DNA of 64,000 bases from Fimadaptatus sp948467645. GTDB taxonomy: Bacteria; Bacillota; Clostridia; Christensenellales; Aristaeellaceae. Numbering within the stretch: position 1 is the stretch's first letter; the number at the start of each line of letters is the position of its first letter. A model generated the notes under the pieces. The model did not search any database and was not told the origin of the DNA. It worked only from the letters and a program-made list of their open reading frames with translations. The position numbers and the translations under genes were made by a program. This document shows, in pieces, positions 53,784-62,690 of the stretch. Location: assembly GCA_948467645.1 (NCBI GenBank), contig CAOKFD010000001.1, positions 1 through 64,000 of the forward strand, given 5' to 3'.

Positions 53784-54848
53784 ATGGCAAAGATGCTGAT
53801 GAAGGGTAACGAAGCGGTTGCTGAGGCCGCCATACAGGCTGGCTGTCGCTTCTTCTTCGGCTACCCGATAACTCCCCAGAACGAAATACCCGAATATATG
53901 TCGGCGCGTCTGCCCAAGATCGGCGGCACGTTCCTGCAGGCCGAAAGCGAGGTCGCCGCGATAAACATGGTTTACGGTGCGGCGGGCGCGGGCGCACGCG
54001 CGATGACCTCCTCCTCCAGCCCCGGAATCAGCCTGAAGCAGGAGGGCATATCCTACATGGTGGGCGCTGAACTGCCTGCGGTCATCGTGAACATGGTGCG
54101 CGGCGGCCCCGGTCTGGGCTCCATACAGCCCGCTCAGAGCGACTACTTCCAGTCCACGCGCGGCGGCGGACACGGCGACTATCGCACGCCCACGTTTGTA
54201 CCCGCGTCCATTCAGGAGGCGGTCGAGCTGACTCAGCGCGCGTTCGACGTGGCTGACCAGTACCGCAATCCCGTAATAGTAATGGGCGACGGCATGATCG
54301 GCCAGATGATGGAGCCGGTCGAGATGCCCGACTACAAGCCCCGCGAACTGCCCCCCAAGACGTGGGCAACCACCGGCTGGTCGGAAAAGATGGGCATACC
54401 GCGCCGCATAATCAATTCGCTTTACATTCAACCCGACGTGCTGGAGCGCCATGTTGCGCACCTGATGGAAAAGTACGCCGAGATCGAAAAGAACGAGTGT
54501 CTGGTTGAGGAGCAGTTCACCGACGATGCGGACATCGTGATCGCCGCATACGGCACCACCGCCCGCATATGCCTCACCGCTGTGCGTCAGGCGCGCGCCG
54601 CGGGCATCAAGTGCGGACTTATCCGCCCGATAACCGTATGGCCCTTCCCCAGCGCAACCTTCCTGAAGGCCGCGCAGCACGTAAAGGCCATGCTGTGCGT
54701 GGAGATGAGCTGCGGCCAGATGATCGACGATGTAAAGATCGCGGTCGAAGGCAAGTGCCCGGTAATGTTCTATGGCCGCACCGGCGGCATGATTCCCACC
54801 GTGCGCGAGATACAGGCGGAAATCGAAAAACTGAACGCAGCCCGATAA
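53784..54848 (+). CDS. korA: 2-oxoacid:ferredoxin oxidoreductase, alpha subunit (KorA/VorB type)
   Basis: Subunit of the oxygen-sensitive enzyme that converts a 2-oxoacid, CoA and oxidised ferredoxin to an acyl-CoA and CO2, or the reverse. 354 aa with domains I and II (MKGNEAVAEAAIQAGCRFFF, GYPITPQNEIPEYM ... TSSSSPGISLKQEGISYMVG). The pattern resembles VorB (3-methyl-2-oxobutanoate) and KorA (2-oxoglutarate) about equally; the substrate is not certain. It lies 15 bp after korD with a GGAGG site. Confidence 0.93.
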   Translation: MAKMLMKGNEAVAEAAIQAGCRFFFGYPITPQNEIPEYMSARLPKIGGTFLQAESEVAAINMVYGAAGAGARAMTSSSSPGISLKQEGISYMVGAELPAVIVNMVRGGPGLGSIQPAQSDYFQSTRGGGHGDYRTPTFVPASIQEAVELTQRAFDVADQYRNPVIVMGDGMIGQMMEPVEMPDYKPRELPPKTWATTGWSEKMGIPRRIINSLYIQPDVLERHVAHLMEKYAEIEKNECLVEEQFTDDADIVIAAYGTTARICLTAVRQARAAGIKCGLIRPITVWPFPSATFLKAAQHVKAMLCVEMSCGQMIDDVKIAVEGKCPVMFYGRTGGMIPTVREIQAEIEKLNAAR

Positions 54849-54884
54849 GGCGGCGACATAACGAAGGATTGGAGGCCAACACAA

Positions 54885-55631
54885 ATGGCAACGGTATTTA
54901 AGAAAACCTCCATGCTGACTGACGCGCCGCTGCATTACTGCCCCGGCTGCACTCACGGCATAATTCACCGGCTGGTCGCAGAGGCGATCGAGGAGCTGGG
55001 CATGGCTGACAAGGCCATCGGCGTGGCGCCGGTTGGCTGCGCGGTGTTTGCGTACAACTATTTCAACTGCGACATGCATGAGGCGGCGCACGGCCGCGCG
55101 CCGGCGGTTGCGACCGGCATAAAGCGCGTACTGCCGAACAATCTGGTATTCACGTATCAGGGCGACGGCGACCTTGCCTCGATCGGCGCGGCTGAAATCA
55201 CCCATGCGGCCACCCGCGGTGAGAAGATAACCACCATATTTGTAAACAACGGCATTTACGGCATGACCGGCGGCCAGATGGCGCCCACCACGCTGGTGGG
55301 TCAGGTGACCACCACGTCGCCCTACGGCCGCGATCCCGAACTGTGCGGCTACCCGCTGAAGGTGAGCGAGATGCTCAGCCAGCTCAACGGCCCGGCGTAC
55401 ATCGCGCGCGTGTCGGTACACGACGTAAAGCATATTCGCGAGGCCAAGAAGGCCATCGTAAAGGCGTTCAAGGCGCAGATTGAGGGCAAGGGCTTCGCAA
55501 TGGTCGAGGTGCTGTCCACCTGCCCGACCAACTGGGGCATGTCGCCTCAGGAGGCGCTCAAGTGGGTCGAGGAGAAGATGATCCCCTACTACCCGCTGGG
55601 CGTGTTCAAGGACACCATGGAGGAGGCGTAA
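54885..55631 (+). CDS. korB: 2-oxoacid:ferredoxin oxidoreductase, beta (TPP-binding) subunit
   Basis: 248 aa subunit that binds thiamine diphosphate and a [4Fe-4S] cluster. N-terminal CPGCTHGIIHRLVAEAIEEL and the GDGD-type motif TYQGDGDLASIGAAEITHAA, then IFVNNGIYGMTGGQMAPTT, are characteristic. Cysteines at CPGC and further on (VGCAVF; LSTCPTNWG) probably bind the cluster. Third gene of the operon. Confidence 0.94.
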   Translation: MATVFKKTSMLTDAPLHYCPGCTHGIIHRLVAEAIEELGMADKAIGVAPVGCAVFAYNYFNCDMHEAAHGRAPAVATGIKRVLPNNLVFTYQGDGDLASIGAAEITHAATRGEKITTIFVNNGIYGMTGGQMAPTTLVGQVTTTSPYGRDPELCGYPLKVSEMLSQLNGPAYIARVSVHDVKHIREAKKAIVKAFKAQIEGKGFAMVEVLSTCPTNWGMSPQEALKWVEEKMIPYYPLGVFKDTMEEA

Positions 55632-55634
55632 GCA

Positions 55635-56171
55635 GTGGAACAGCGTATAATGATAGCCGGTTTCGGCGGACAGGGCGTTTTGCTGATGGGCCAGCTCATC
55701 GCGCAGGGCGCGATGGACGAGGGCAAGTTCGTCAGCTGGCTGCCCTCCTACGGCCCCGAGATGCGCGGCGGCACGGCCAACTGCTCGGTCGTGGTCGCGG
55801 ACGAACCCGTAGGCTCCCCGGTAGTTACCGAGCCGGACGTGGCGATAATAATGAACAAGCCCTCGCTTATATCGTTTGAAAAGGCGGTTAAGCCGGGCGG
55901 AGTGCTCCTTTACAACACCTCGCTTATCGATCAGGCTCCCACCCGCACCGACATACGCGTGGTGGGCGTGGCGTGCAACGACATCGCTACCGAGCTGGGC
56001 AATGCGCGCGTGGCCAACATGGTCATGCTGGGCGCATACTGCCAGGCGGCGGGCCACATAGCGCTGGAGTCCATAGAGGACGCCATGCGCCATAAGCTGG
56101 GCGCAAAGAAGGCTCACCTGATGCCCATCAACCGTCATGCGCTCGATAAGGGCGTGGAGTGCGCGAAGTAA
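55635..56171 (+). CDS. korC: 2-oxoacid:ferredoxin oxidoreductase, gamma subunit
   Basis: 178 aa; shows the gamma-subunit fold IMIAGFGGQGVLLMGQLIAQ and SYGPEMRGGTANCSVVVADE. Starts at GTG 55635, 8 nt after GGAGG. It closes the four-gene operon (D, A, B, C order), a layout common for the VOR/KOR enzymes of Clostridia. A terminator follows at once. Confidence 0.93.
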   Translation: MEQRIMIAGFGGQGVLLMGQLIAQGAMDEGKFVSWLPSYGPEMRGGTANCSVVVADEPVGSPVVTEPDVAIIMNKPSLISFEKAVKPGGVLLYNTSLIDQAPTRTDIRVVGVACNDIATELGNARVANMVMLGAYCQAAGHIALESIEDAMRHKLGAKKAHLMPINRHALDKGVECAK

Positions 56172-56195
56172 TTGCACTTGACTTAACGCCTGTTC

Positions 56196-56230
56196 CCCCG
56201 TCGCATGTTATTCGTGCGGCGGGGATTTTT
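56196..56230 (+). terminator. Terminator of the korDABC operon
   Basis: Stem CCCCGTCGCA/TGCGGCGGGG (56196-56205 with 56215-56224; one G-T pair) followed by ATTTTT. Confidence 0.85.
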
Positions 56231-56237
56231 GGGTTTA

Positions 56238-56281
56238 AGGCAGAATTTCAGGCGGTTGACTGCGGCGTTGAATGTCTGCCT
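56238..56281. repeat. AGGCAGA/TCTGCCT imperfect hairpin
   Basis: AGGCAGA (56238-56244) and TCTGCCT (56275-56281) with partly paired interior (ATTTCAGGCG against GCGTTGAAT). It lies 28 bp left of repeat copy D. Confidence 0.5.
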
Positions 56282-56308
56282 AAGCACATAATTATCGGCA
56301 AATGAATC

Positions 56309-56472
56309 TAGAGTGTGTCTCAAAAAGGGAAATCCGCAAGTTCGAGTGGATTTTTCGTCAGTTCAAGGAATAAATCCGAAGGCTTAGCAGCGCTAAGTCG
56401 AGGATTGATGACGCAGAAATGGCGCAAAAGACGCCGAAATTGCGGATTAAGGAATTTTTGAGACACACTCTA
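56309..56472. repeat. MITE-like repeat, copy D
   Basis: 164 bp with ends identical to copies A and C. The central stem outer part is AATCC/GGATT. With the kor terminator and the AGGCAGA hairpin it explains about half of the 545-bp gap; the rest (56473-56716) is AT-rich with no coding sequence or clear promoter. Confidence 0.9.
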
Positions 56473-56716
56473 AATCCGGCTTTTTAAGGTTGCAATTTGC
56501 ATTGATGTAAGCAACGTACAAAGACGAATTGGAACGCGCAAACGCACCATTTATCTTCTATGCATTTAACTGCAAAGTCAGTATATAGCTTGTCGTTTTA
56601 TTCCTTATAAAACCGTCAATTACCTTTTTCTTTTGCATATTAAAGGAAATCATACCAATCTTGTTGAAATAGATTACTTCGACTGAGTCTTTGGGCTTAT
56701 TGAGGAGGAAAATGAA

Positions 56717-57568
56717 ATGCTGCTTAACGATATAAACATCCGCGACCCGTTCATACTGGCTGATGACGAGCACTACTACATGTACGGCACGCGCGGCGCA
56801 AGCACATGGGGATGCGGCACTGGTTTTGACGTGTACGTGAGCGACAATCTGGAATCGTGGAGCGGCCCGCACGAATGCTTTGCACGCCCGGCCGACTTCT
56901 GGGCCGACCGCAACTTCTGGGCGCCCGAGGTGCACAAATACAGGGGCAGGTATTACATGCTGGCCAGCTTCAAGAGCGAAACCGCCTGCCGCGGCACGCA
57001 GATACTCGTCGCCGACACGCCAATGGGGCCGTTCCGGCTGCACAGTGACGGCCCGGTCACGCCGCGAGACTGGGAATGTCTGGACGGCACGCTGTACGTG
57101 GACGCGCAGGGCACGCCATACATGGTATTCTGTCACGAATGGCTTCAGGTACACGACGGCGGCATGTGCGCGATTCAGTTGAGCGACGACCTCACCCACT
57201 CGGTAGGCGAAGCGACGACGCTGTTCCACGCCAGCGAACCCGCGTGGGCAAAGCAGGGCGCGAAGGACTATGTAACCGACGGCCCATTCATATACACGAC
57301 CGCAAGTGGGCGGCTGATAATGCTGTGGTCAAGCTCGGCGGCGGACGGCTACTGCGAAGGGCTTACCTATTCCGACGGCGACATATTCGGCCCGTGGAAG
57401 CACGACGAGCGGCTGCTGTTCTCGCGAGATGGCGGGCACGGTATGCTGTTTAAGACATTCGACGGCCAGCTCATGTTCGTGCTGCATCAGCCTAACAAGA
57501 CTCCCGACGAACGCCCGCGACTGATATATGTTTGTGAGAAAGACGACACGCTTTGGGTTAAGCAGTAA
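56717..57568 (+). CDS. Glycoside hydrolase family 43 (arabinanase/xylosidase-like)
   Basis: Inverting five-bladed beta-propeller glycosidase, 283 aa. The three acidic residues are plausible at INIRDPFILADDEHYYMYG (general base Asp), WECLDGTLYVDAQGTPYMVF (pKa-modulating Asp) and YVTDGPFIY or the nearby HEWLQVHDGG region; the acid Glu is not firmly placed. No signal peptide, single domain. The likely substrate is arabino- or xylo-oligosaccharide. GGAGG precedes ATG 56717. Confidence 0.8.
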   Translation: MLLNDINIRDPFILADDEHYYMYGTRGASTWGCGTGFDVYVSDNLESWSGPHECFARPADFWADRNFWAPEVHKYRGRYYMLASFKSETACRGTQILVADTPMGPFRLHSDGPVTPRDWECLDGTLYVDAQGTPYMVFCHEWLQVHDGGMCAIQLSDDLTHSVGEATTLFHASEPAWAKQGAKDYVTDGPFIYTTASGRLIMLWSSSAADGYCEGLTYSDGDIFGPWKHDERLLFSRDGGHGMLFKTFDGQLMFVLHQPNKTPDERPRLIYVCEKDDTLWVKQ

Positions 57569-57604
57569 TGCCGGCTATCGGGCAACTTCTGCCTTAACCA
57601 TATA

Positions 57605-57660
57605 AACTAAAAAACCGGGATGCGCCTTTGCCTGAAGCAGGCACGCATCCCGGCTTTATT
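57605..57660. terminator. Bidirectional terminator between GH43 and fhs
   Basis: 10-bp stem CCGGGATGCG/CGCATCCCGG (57615-57624 with 57644-57653), with CTTTATTTA on the plus side and TTTTTTAG on the minus side. It serves the two convergent genes. Confidence 0.85.
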
Positions 57661-57673
57661 TATGTAAGCCTTA

Positions 57674-59338
57674 TCAGAACAGACCCGAAATCACGCCGTT
57701 CTCATCAACGTCGATGTTTTCGGCGGCGGGAACCTTGGGCAGGCCCGGCATGGCGATTATCTCGCCCGTGAACGCGACCACGAAGCCCGCGCCCGCGCTC
57801 AGACGCGCGTCGCGCACATTGAGCGTGAAGCCCTCGGGCGCGCCCAGCTTGCTCATATCGTCGGACAGTGAATACTGCGTCTTGGCGATGCACACCGGTG
57901 CATTGCCATAGCCCATCTCGGCAAACTGCTTGAGCTTGGTGCGCACGCCGGGCGCGAACTTAACCTCGGCCGCGCCATAGACCTTCTTGGCAACGGCGGC
58001 GATCTTCTTGTCCAGCGGAGTTTCGTCGTCGTAGGTAAATGTGAGCGGCTTGGGGCTGTCGCACATTTCCTTTACGTGCGCGGCCAGCTCAGTTGCGCCT
58101 GCGCCGCCCTTGCCCCATACGTCGCACGGAATCGCGCACGCGCCGTGCGCCGCGCACTCAGTGCGCACCAGTTCGATTTCAGCCTCGGTATCGCTTGCGA
58201 AACGGTTTATTGCGACGACCGCGTTCAGCCCCCACACCTTGGTCACGTTGTCGATATGCTTCATCAGGTTGGGCAGACCCGCACGCAATGCGTCCAGATT
58301 CTCTTTGCTCAGATCGGGCTTCTTTACGCCGCCGTGGCTCTTGAGCGCGCGCACGGTGGCCACGATGACCACGCAGTCGGGGCGCAGCCCGGTCAGGCGG
58401 CATTTTATATCGATGAACTTCTCCGCGCCCAGATCCGCGCCGAAGCCCGCCTCGGTAACGGTATAGTCGCTCAGGCGCATCGCCGTGTCGGTGGCGATAT
58501 ACGAGTTGCAGCCGTGCGCGATGTTGGCGAACGGGCCGCCGTGTATCAGCGCGGGGGTGTGCGCCAACGTCTGCACAAGGTTAGGCATCATCGCGTCCTT
58601 GAGCAGCGCAGTCATTGCGCCCTGCGCCTTTATGTCGCGCGCGTATACCGGGCGCTTGTCGAACGTCCAGCCGATTAACAGGCGGCCCAGACGCTCCTTC
58701 AGATCGGATATGTCGCGCGCCAGGCACAGCGTCGCCATTACCTCGCTCGCGGCGGTTATGTCAAAGCCATCCTCGCGCGGCATACCGCTTGTGCGGCCGC
58801 CCATGCCGTCGAGTATATTGCGCAGCTGGCGGTCGTTCATGTCCATGCAGCGGCGCCATACCACGCGGCGCGGGTCTATGCCCAGCGCGTTGCCCTGGAA
58901 TATGTGGTTGTCGATCATCGCGGCCAGCAGGTTATTGGCTGCGGTTATCGCGTGCAGATCGCCGGTGAAGTGCAGGTTGATGTCCTCCATGGGCACGACC
59001 TGAGAATAGCCGCCGCCCGCAGCGCCGCCCTTTACGCCGAACACCGGGCCAAGCGACGGCTCGCGCAGCGCCAGCATCGCCTTTGCGCCGATAAGATTAA
59101 GTCCGTCGGCCAGACCCACGGACACGGTGGTCTTGCCCTCGCCCGCAGGCGTGGGGTTAATGGCGGTCACGAGCACCAGCTTTGCGCGGCGCTCCGCTCC
59201 TCCCAGCGCGCGCGGATCGACCTTGGCCTTATACCGGCCATAGGGTATAAGCGCGTCGTCGGGTATGTTAATCGACTTTGCAATCTCGGTTATAGGCAGC
59301 ATCTTTGCGGCCTGAGCAATTTCAATATCAGTAGGCAT
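57674..59338 (-). CDS. fhs: Formate-tetrahydrofolate ligase
   Basis: Makes 10-formyl-THF from formate, THF and ATP, the entry of formate into the C1 pathway (acetogenesis or purine and serine/glycine metabolism). 554 aa, normal length. P-loop NPTPAGEGKTTVSVGLADGL and the signatures REPSLGPVFGVKGGAAGGGY and HLTGDLHAI-type FTGDLHAITAANN are intact. ATG 59338 follows AAAGGAG; the longer frame from 59380 lacks a site. Monocistronic, own promoter. Confidence 0.95.
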   Translation of the reverse strand: MPTDIEIAQAAKMLPITEIAKSINIPDDALIPYGRYKAKVDPRALGGAERRAKLVLVTAINPTPAGEGKTTVSVGLADGLNLIGAKAMLALREPSLGPVFGVKGGAAGGGYSQVVPMEDINLHFTGDLHAITAANNLLAAMIDNHIFQGNALGIDPRRVVWRRCMDMNDRQLRNILDGMGGRTSGMPREDGFDITAASEVMATLCLARDISDLKERLGRLLIGWTFDKRPVYARDIKAQGAMTALLKDAMMPNLVQTLAHTPALIHGGPFANIAHGCNSYIATDTAMRLSDYTVTEAGFGADLGAEKFIDIKCRLTGLRPDCVVIVATVRALKSHGGVKKPDLSKENLDALRAGLPNLMKHIDNVTKVWGLNAVVAINRFASDTEAEIELVRTECAAHGACAIPCDVWGKGGAGATELAAHVKEMCDSPKPLTFTYDDETPLDKKIAAVAKKVYGAAEVKFAPGVRTKLKQFAEMGYGNAPVCIAKTQYSLSDDMSKLGAPEGFTLNVRDARLSAGAGFVVAFTGEIIAMPGLPKVPAAENIDVDENGVISGLF

Positions 59339-59378
59339 CGAAAGCACTCCTTTCAAATGGCAGACTGGATGTACCCTC

Positions 59379-59407
59379 ATTATATCATCCGTATATTAAG
59401 AATGCAA
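59379..59407 (-). promoter_or_regulatory. Promoter of fhs
   Basis: Minus strand TTGCAT (59402-59407), 17 bp, TATAAT (59379-59384). Confidence 0.8.
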
Positions 59408-59482
59408 CCATTAAAAACGTTCGTGATTTTTTTGCGAAGCGATCTCAGGTACGCACATCAAAAATCTTTTGATAAAAATCTA

Positions 59483-59511
59483 TTGATTATTGTGTGATTT
59501 AGGGTTATAAT
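59483..59511 (+). promoter_or_regulatory. Promoter of the GH5 gene
   Basis: TTGATT (59483-59488), 17 bp, TATAAT (59506-59511). It is divergent from the fhs promoter, about 75 bp away. Confidence 0.8.
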
Positions 59512-59562
59512 TGGTTAAAGCTAACGCAAGGCGGCGCTGAGGCCGCACGGAGGATATTACTT

Positions 59563-60567
59563 ATGATCGATATCGCTAGTCTTAAGAGGGGCTGGAATCT
59601 GGGCAATACGTTCGACGCGTTCGGCGGCGAAACCGGCTGGGGCAATCCGCGCACGACGCGCGAAATGATAGATTTTGTGGCGCAGGCGGGCTTTGACGTG
59701 CTGCGCGTGCCCGTCACATGGAAGGAAAACATGGGCGCTGCGCCCAATTACCGTCTGAACGCCAACTTCCTTTTGCGCGTGCGCGAGGTAATACAGTGGG
59801 GTCTGGACGCGGGCATGACGGTTATACTTAATACCCATCACGAGGGCGAATGGCTAAAGCCGTCCACCGAGTATCTTGACAAGATCGAGCCGCGCTTTAT
59901 CGCGCTGTGGAGGCAGATTGCCGAGTACTTTGGCGACATGGATGAGCGTCTGATGTTCGAGGGCATGAACGAGCCGCGGCTTGAAGGCACGCCCAACGAA
60001 TGGTTCGGCGGCGATTCTCAGGTGCGGCGCGCAATAAACGTGCTGAACCGGCTGTTTGTCGAAACCGTGCGCGCGACCGGCGGCAATAACCTTACGCGCG
60101 GACTGCTCATCACCACCTGCGGCGCGCAGGTCAACGAGCGCGGTCTGAAGGACATGATCGTGCCCGCCGACGACAATCTGATACTGTCGCTGCACTCGTA
60201 CTGTCCAGACGATTACGCCTTCGACCGATTGCACGGCAGAAAAATTTTTGACGAGAGCGTGGACGCGGACATAGGCGCAATGTTCGACACTTTGGTCAAA
60301 TTCGCAAAGCCGCTGAATCTGCCCATCATAATGACCGAGTACGGCGCGGTGAACAAGAAGTTCGCAAACGGCAAGTACAACGACGAGGACAACGCCAAAT
60401 GGGCGCGCGCGTTCCTGAGCCGTGCCAAGGCGCTGGGCATACCGTGCGTGTGGTGGGACAACGGCTATTTCGACAGCGGTGATGAGCATTTTGCGCTGCT
60501 GGATCGTATCAACCTGCGTTGGTACATGCCCAAGACGGTTGAAGCCATAATCGAAACCACAAAGTAA
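59563..60567 (+). CDS. Glycoside hydrolase family 5 (endoglucanase-like cellulase)
   Basis: Retaining endo-glycosidase, TIM barrel, 334 aa. It begins GWNLGNTFDAFGG, acid/base Glu in LMFEGMNEPRLEGTP and nucleophile Glu in IIMTEYGAVNKK, with HHEGEW and YWWDNGYF as substrate-site motifs. Closest in pattern to GH5 subfamily 4-type endoglucanase/xyloglucanase. No signal peptide, dockerin or CBM, so it would act inside on imported oligosaccharides or leave by an unknown route. Followed by a strong terminator. Confidence 0.88.
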   Translation: MIDIASLKRGWNLGNTFDAFGGETGWGNPRTTREMIDFVAQAGFDVLRVPVTWKENMGAAPNYRLNANFLLRVREVIQWGLDAGMTVILNTHHEGEWLKPSTEYLDKIEPRFIALWRQIAEYFGDMDERLMFEGMNEPRLEGTPNEWFGGDSQVRRAINVLNRLFVETVRATGGNNLTRGLLITTCGAQVNERGLKDMIVPADDNLILSLHSYCPDDYAFDRLHGRKIFDESVDADIGAMFDTLVKFAKPLNLPIIMTEYGAVNKKFANGKYNDEDNAKWARAFLSRAKALGIPCVWWDNGYFDSGDEHFALLDRINLRWYMPKTVEAIIETTK

Positions 60568-60588
60568 ATATAAAGCTGAATTGTATTC

Positions 60589-60626
60589 CCCGCCGCGCAG
60601 TTACGTACTTTGCGCGGCGGGTTTTT
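60589..60626 (+). terminator. Terminator of the GH5 gene
   Basis: 11-bp stem CCCGCCGCGCA/TGCGCGGCGGG (60589-60599 with 60611-60621) followed by TTTTT. Confidence 0.9.
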
Positions 60627-60646
60627 GTATAGGCAGATACGGCGTT

Positions 60647-60698
60647 AAGGCTGAATAAACGGCTTTAGGGTTGGCCTTGCAAAACCGTCCTCAGCCTT
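60647..60698. repeat. Inverted repeat AAGGCTGA/TCAGCCTT
   Basis: Outer arms 60647-60654 and 60691-60698, inner ACGG/CCGT (60659-60662 and 60685-60688). It lies in the 411-bp gap between GH5 and the broken GNAT gene; purpose unknown. Confidence 0.45.
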
Positions 60699-60791
60699 AT
60701 AATGTCTGAGCCATATTTTGCTTTTAGCAGGAGCGCTCAAACAGATACGCTTGCGATTCCGCCTCCACTGCCGCATTTTCATACCATGCAA

Positions 60792-60820
60792 TTGACATAA
60801 GCCAGCCGCCGCACTATAAT
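60792..60820 (+). promoter_or_regulatory. Promoter of the interrupted GNAT gene
   Basis: TTGACA (60792-60797), 17 bp, TATAAT (60815-60820), a perfect sigma-A promoter. An exact DnaA-box sequence TTATCCACA (60821-60829) begins directly after the -10. A leader of about 150 nt follows. Confidence 0.85.
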
Positions 60821-60898
60821 TTATCCACAGCCCTGTGGCTGAATAAAAGGCAGGAGATTGCTGTTTGAATAAGATGATTTGTAGGATTGTTCGCTGAC

Positions 60899-60934
60899 CG
60901 GAAGGTTGACGGACGCGCACAACAGCCTTCCGGA
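60899..60934 (+). promoter_or_regulatory. Leader hairpin of the GNAT gene
   Basis: Perfect stem CCGGAAGG/CCTTCCGG enclosing about 20 nt, in the untranslated leader between promoter and ribosome site. No T-run follows. Confidence 0.5.
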
Positions 60935-60978
60935 TTTGAGCACATGCGCAATCTGCTTGAATTTGAGGAGGAACAATC

Positions 60979-61602
60979 ATGAACGAGTACACTTACCGCA
61001 TCGAAACCCCGCGTGATTACGCCGCAGTCGAAGCCCTTACCCGCTAAGCATTCTGGAACGTATACAGGCCCGGCTGTGAAGAGCACTTCATCGTCCACAG
61101 TCTGCGCGGAAACGCGAATGTCGTCGCCCGGCTCAACTACTTATGCGAATGCGGCAATCAGGTTTGCGGCCACATATTTTACACGGCCATAAGCATCATA
61201 TCGGACAGCGGCGAAAGCTTTGAAGCGCTGTCATTCGGCCCGATCAGCGTGCGCCCCGATCTTCAGCGCACGGGCATAGGCTCTCAACTTATTCGCCGGT
61301 CGTTCAGCGATGCGCGCGCCGCTGGGTACAAGGCCGTTATAATAACCGGCAACCCGGCGTACTATTCGCGCTTTGGCTTCCGGCCTGCGGCTGACTTTGG
61401 CATAGTGGATGCGGACGGCTCATCGTACCCTGAGCTTATGGCGTGCGAGCTGGTCGAGGGTGGACTAAGCGGAGTGCATGGTCGCGTGCACTTGCGCCCG
61501 GAATTTTTCGACATCGACGCAGAAGCTTTGGCTAAATTCGATGCACAGTTCCCGCCGCGCGAAAAGCTGAAGCTGCCGGGACAGCTTTGGTACGCTCAGT
61601 GA
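60979..61602 (+). pseudogene. GNAT family N-acetyltransferase interrupted by one in-frame TAA
   Basis: ATG 60979 follows GAGGAGG. Codons 1-22 (NEYTYRIETPRDYAAVEALT, then R) and the frame after codon 23 form one complete GNAT: AFWNVYRPGCEEHFIVHSLR, the acetyl-CoA loop GPISVRPDLQRTGIGSQLIR, then GFRPAADFGIVD, 207 aa in total. Codon 23 (61045-61047) is TAA where relatives have Glu (LTREAFWNVY); one G-to-T change from GAA explains it. A restart at GTG 61249 would lose a third of the fold. Recent pseudogene, strain variation or sequence error. Confidence 0.88.
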
Positions 61603-61645
61603 CTTAAAAAGCGTCGCCTTCTTGCATTTAAGAGGGCGGCGCTTT

Positions 61646-61808
61646 TAGAGTATGTCTCAAGCGGGGCAATCCGCAGGTTCGAGTGGATTTTTCGTCAGTT
61701 CAAGGAAGAAACCCGACGGCTTAGCAGCGCTAAGTCGAGCTTTGTGACGCAGAAATGGCGCAACGACGCCCGAAACTGCGGATTAAGGAATTTTTGAGAC
61801 ACACTCTA
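61646..61808. repeat. MITE-like repeat, copy E
   Basis: 163 bp. Left end TAGAGTATGTCTCAA differs from the right end complement by one base. The central stem is CTTAGC/GCTAAG with flanking CCGAC-like changes. It fills about half of the 345-bp gap between GNAT and the ABC transporter; the rest holds the ABC operon terminator. Confidence 0.9.
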
Positions 61809-61887
61809 GCTTTAGACCTATCGATTTTAGGCAGATCATGTCACAGAGCGTTACCATCCAATCCAGCCTGACCCGAACTGCCCAAGC

Positions 61888-61937
61888 AAACCAAACAGCC
61901 CGCTCAGATGCCGCGTTTCAGGCATACGGACGGGCTG
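61888..61937 (-). terminator. Terminator of the amino-acid ABC transporter operon
   Basis: Minus-strand stem CAGCCCG/CGGGCTG (61896-61902 with 61931-61937) with inner ATGCC/GGCAT, followed by TTTGGTTTG. Confidence 0.75.
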
Positions 61938-61947
61938 AAATCATACA

Positions 61948-62688
61948 TCATTCTTTTCCGAGGAAGCGAGTCAGGAACTCGCGCGTGCGCTCGTCCTTGG
62001 GATGGCTGAACACCTGCTCGGGCGTGCCGTCCTCGCGGATAAGGCCGTCGCACATGTACACCACGCGGTTGCTCACGTCGCGCGCGAACGACATCTCGTG
62101 CGTCACGACCAGCATCGTCATGCCGTCCTTGGCCAGATCGCGCATGACCGACAGCACCTCGCCCACCATCTCCGGGTCGAGCGCGGACGTGGGTTCGTCG
62201 AACAGCAGCACCTCCGGCTCCATCGCCAGCGCGCGCGCAATTGCCACGCGCTGCTTCTGGCCGCCCGAGATCTGGCGCGGGCGCGCGTTTATGTAGGGCG
62301 CCATGCCTACCTTTTCCAGATACATCATCGCGTTGGCGCGGGCCTCTTCCTTATTTTTGCCCAGCACCTTGGTCTGGCCCACAATGCAATTGTCCAGCAC
62401 GGTCATGTTGTTGAAAAGGTTGAACGACTGGAACACCATGCCCACCTTGGTGCGGTAGGCTGCGGCGTTCACTCCACGCGCGAGCATGTTGTCGCCATGG
62501 AAGTATATCGCGCCCGCCGTGGGAGTCTCCAGCAGGTTAATGCAGCGCAGCAGCGTCGATTTTCCCGAGCCGGATGCGCCGATTATCGAGGTCACGTCGC
62601 CGGGCTTTACAGTAAAATCGATGTCACGCAGTACCACGTGCGCGCCGAACGACTTGGACAGGTGTTCCACTCTCAGCAGCTCGTCCAT
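61948..62688 (-). CDS. Polar amino-acid ABC transporter, ATP-binding protein
   Basis: Energises uptake of an amino acid, GlnQ/HisP group; 246 aa. Walker A GASGSGKSTLLRCINLLE, Q-loop GMVFQSFNLFNNM, signature ISGGQKQRVAIARAL, Walker B VLLFDEPTSALDPEMVGEV, H-loop VVTHEM. It starts 2 bp after the permease stop. Substrate cannot be told from this subunit. Confidence 0.95.
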   Translation of the reverse strand: MDELLRVEHLSKSFGAHVVLRDIDFTVKPGDVTSIIGASGSGKSTLLRCINLLETPTAGAIYFHGDNMLARGVNAAAYRTKVGMVFQSFNLFNNMTVLDNCIVGQTKVLGKNKEEARANAMMYLEKVGMAPYINARPRQISGGQKQRVAIARALAMEPEVLLFDEPTSALDPEMVGEVLSVMRDLAKDGMTMLVVTHEMSFARDVSNRVVYMCDGLIREDGTPEQVFSHPKDERTREFLTRFLGKE

Positions 62689-62690
62689 GC

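Noticed and set aside
53775..56177. 800-codon open frame antisense to the kor operon
   Set aside because: Complementary shadow of korA, korB and korC; composition typical of antisense of GC-rich genes.
60821..60829. Replication origin at the lone DnaA box
   Set aside because: Only one exact box, no AT-rich unwinding region or dnaA/dnaN.
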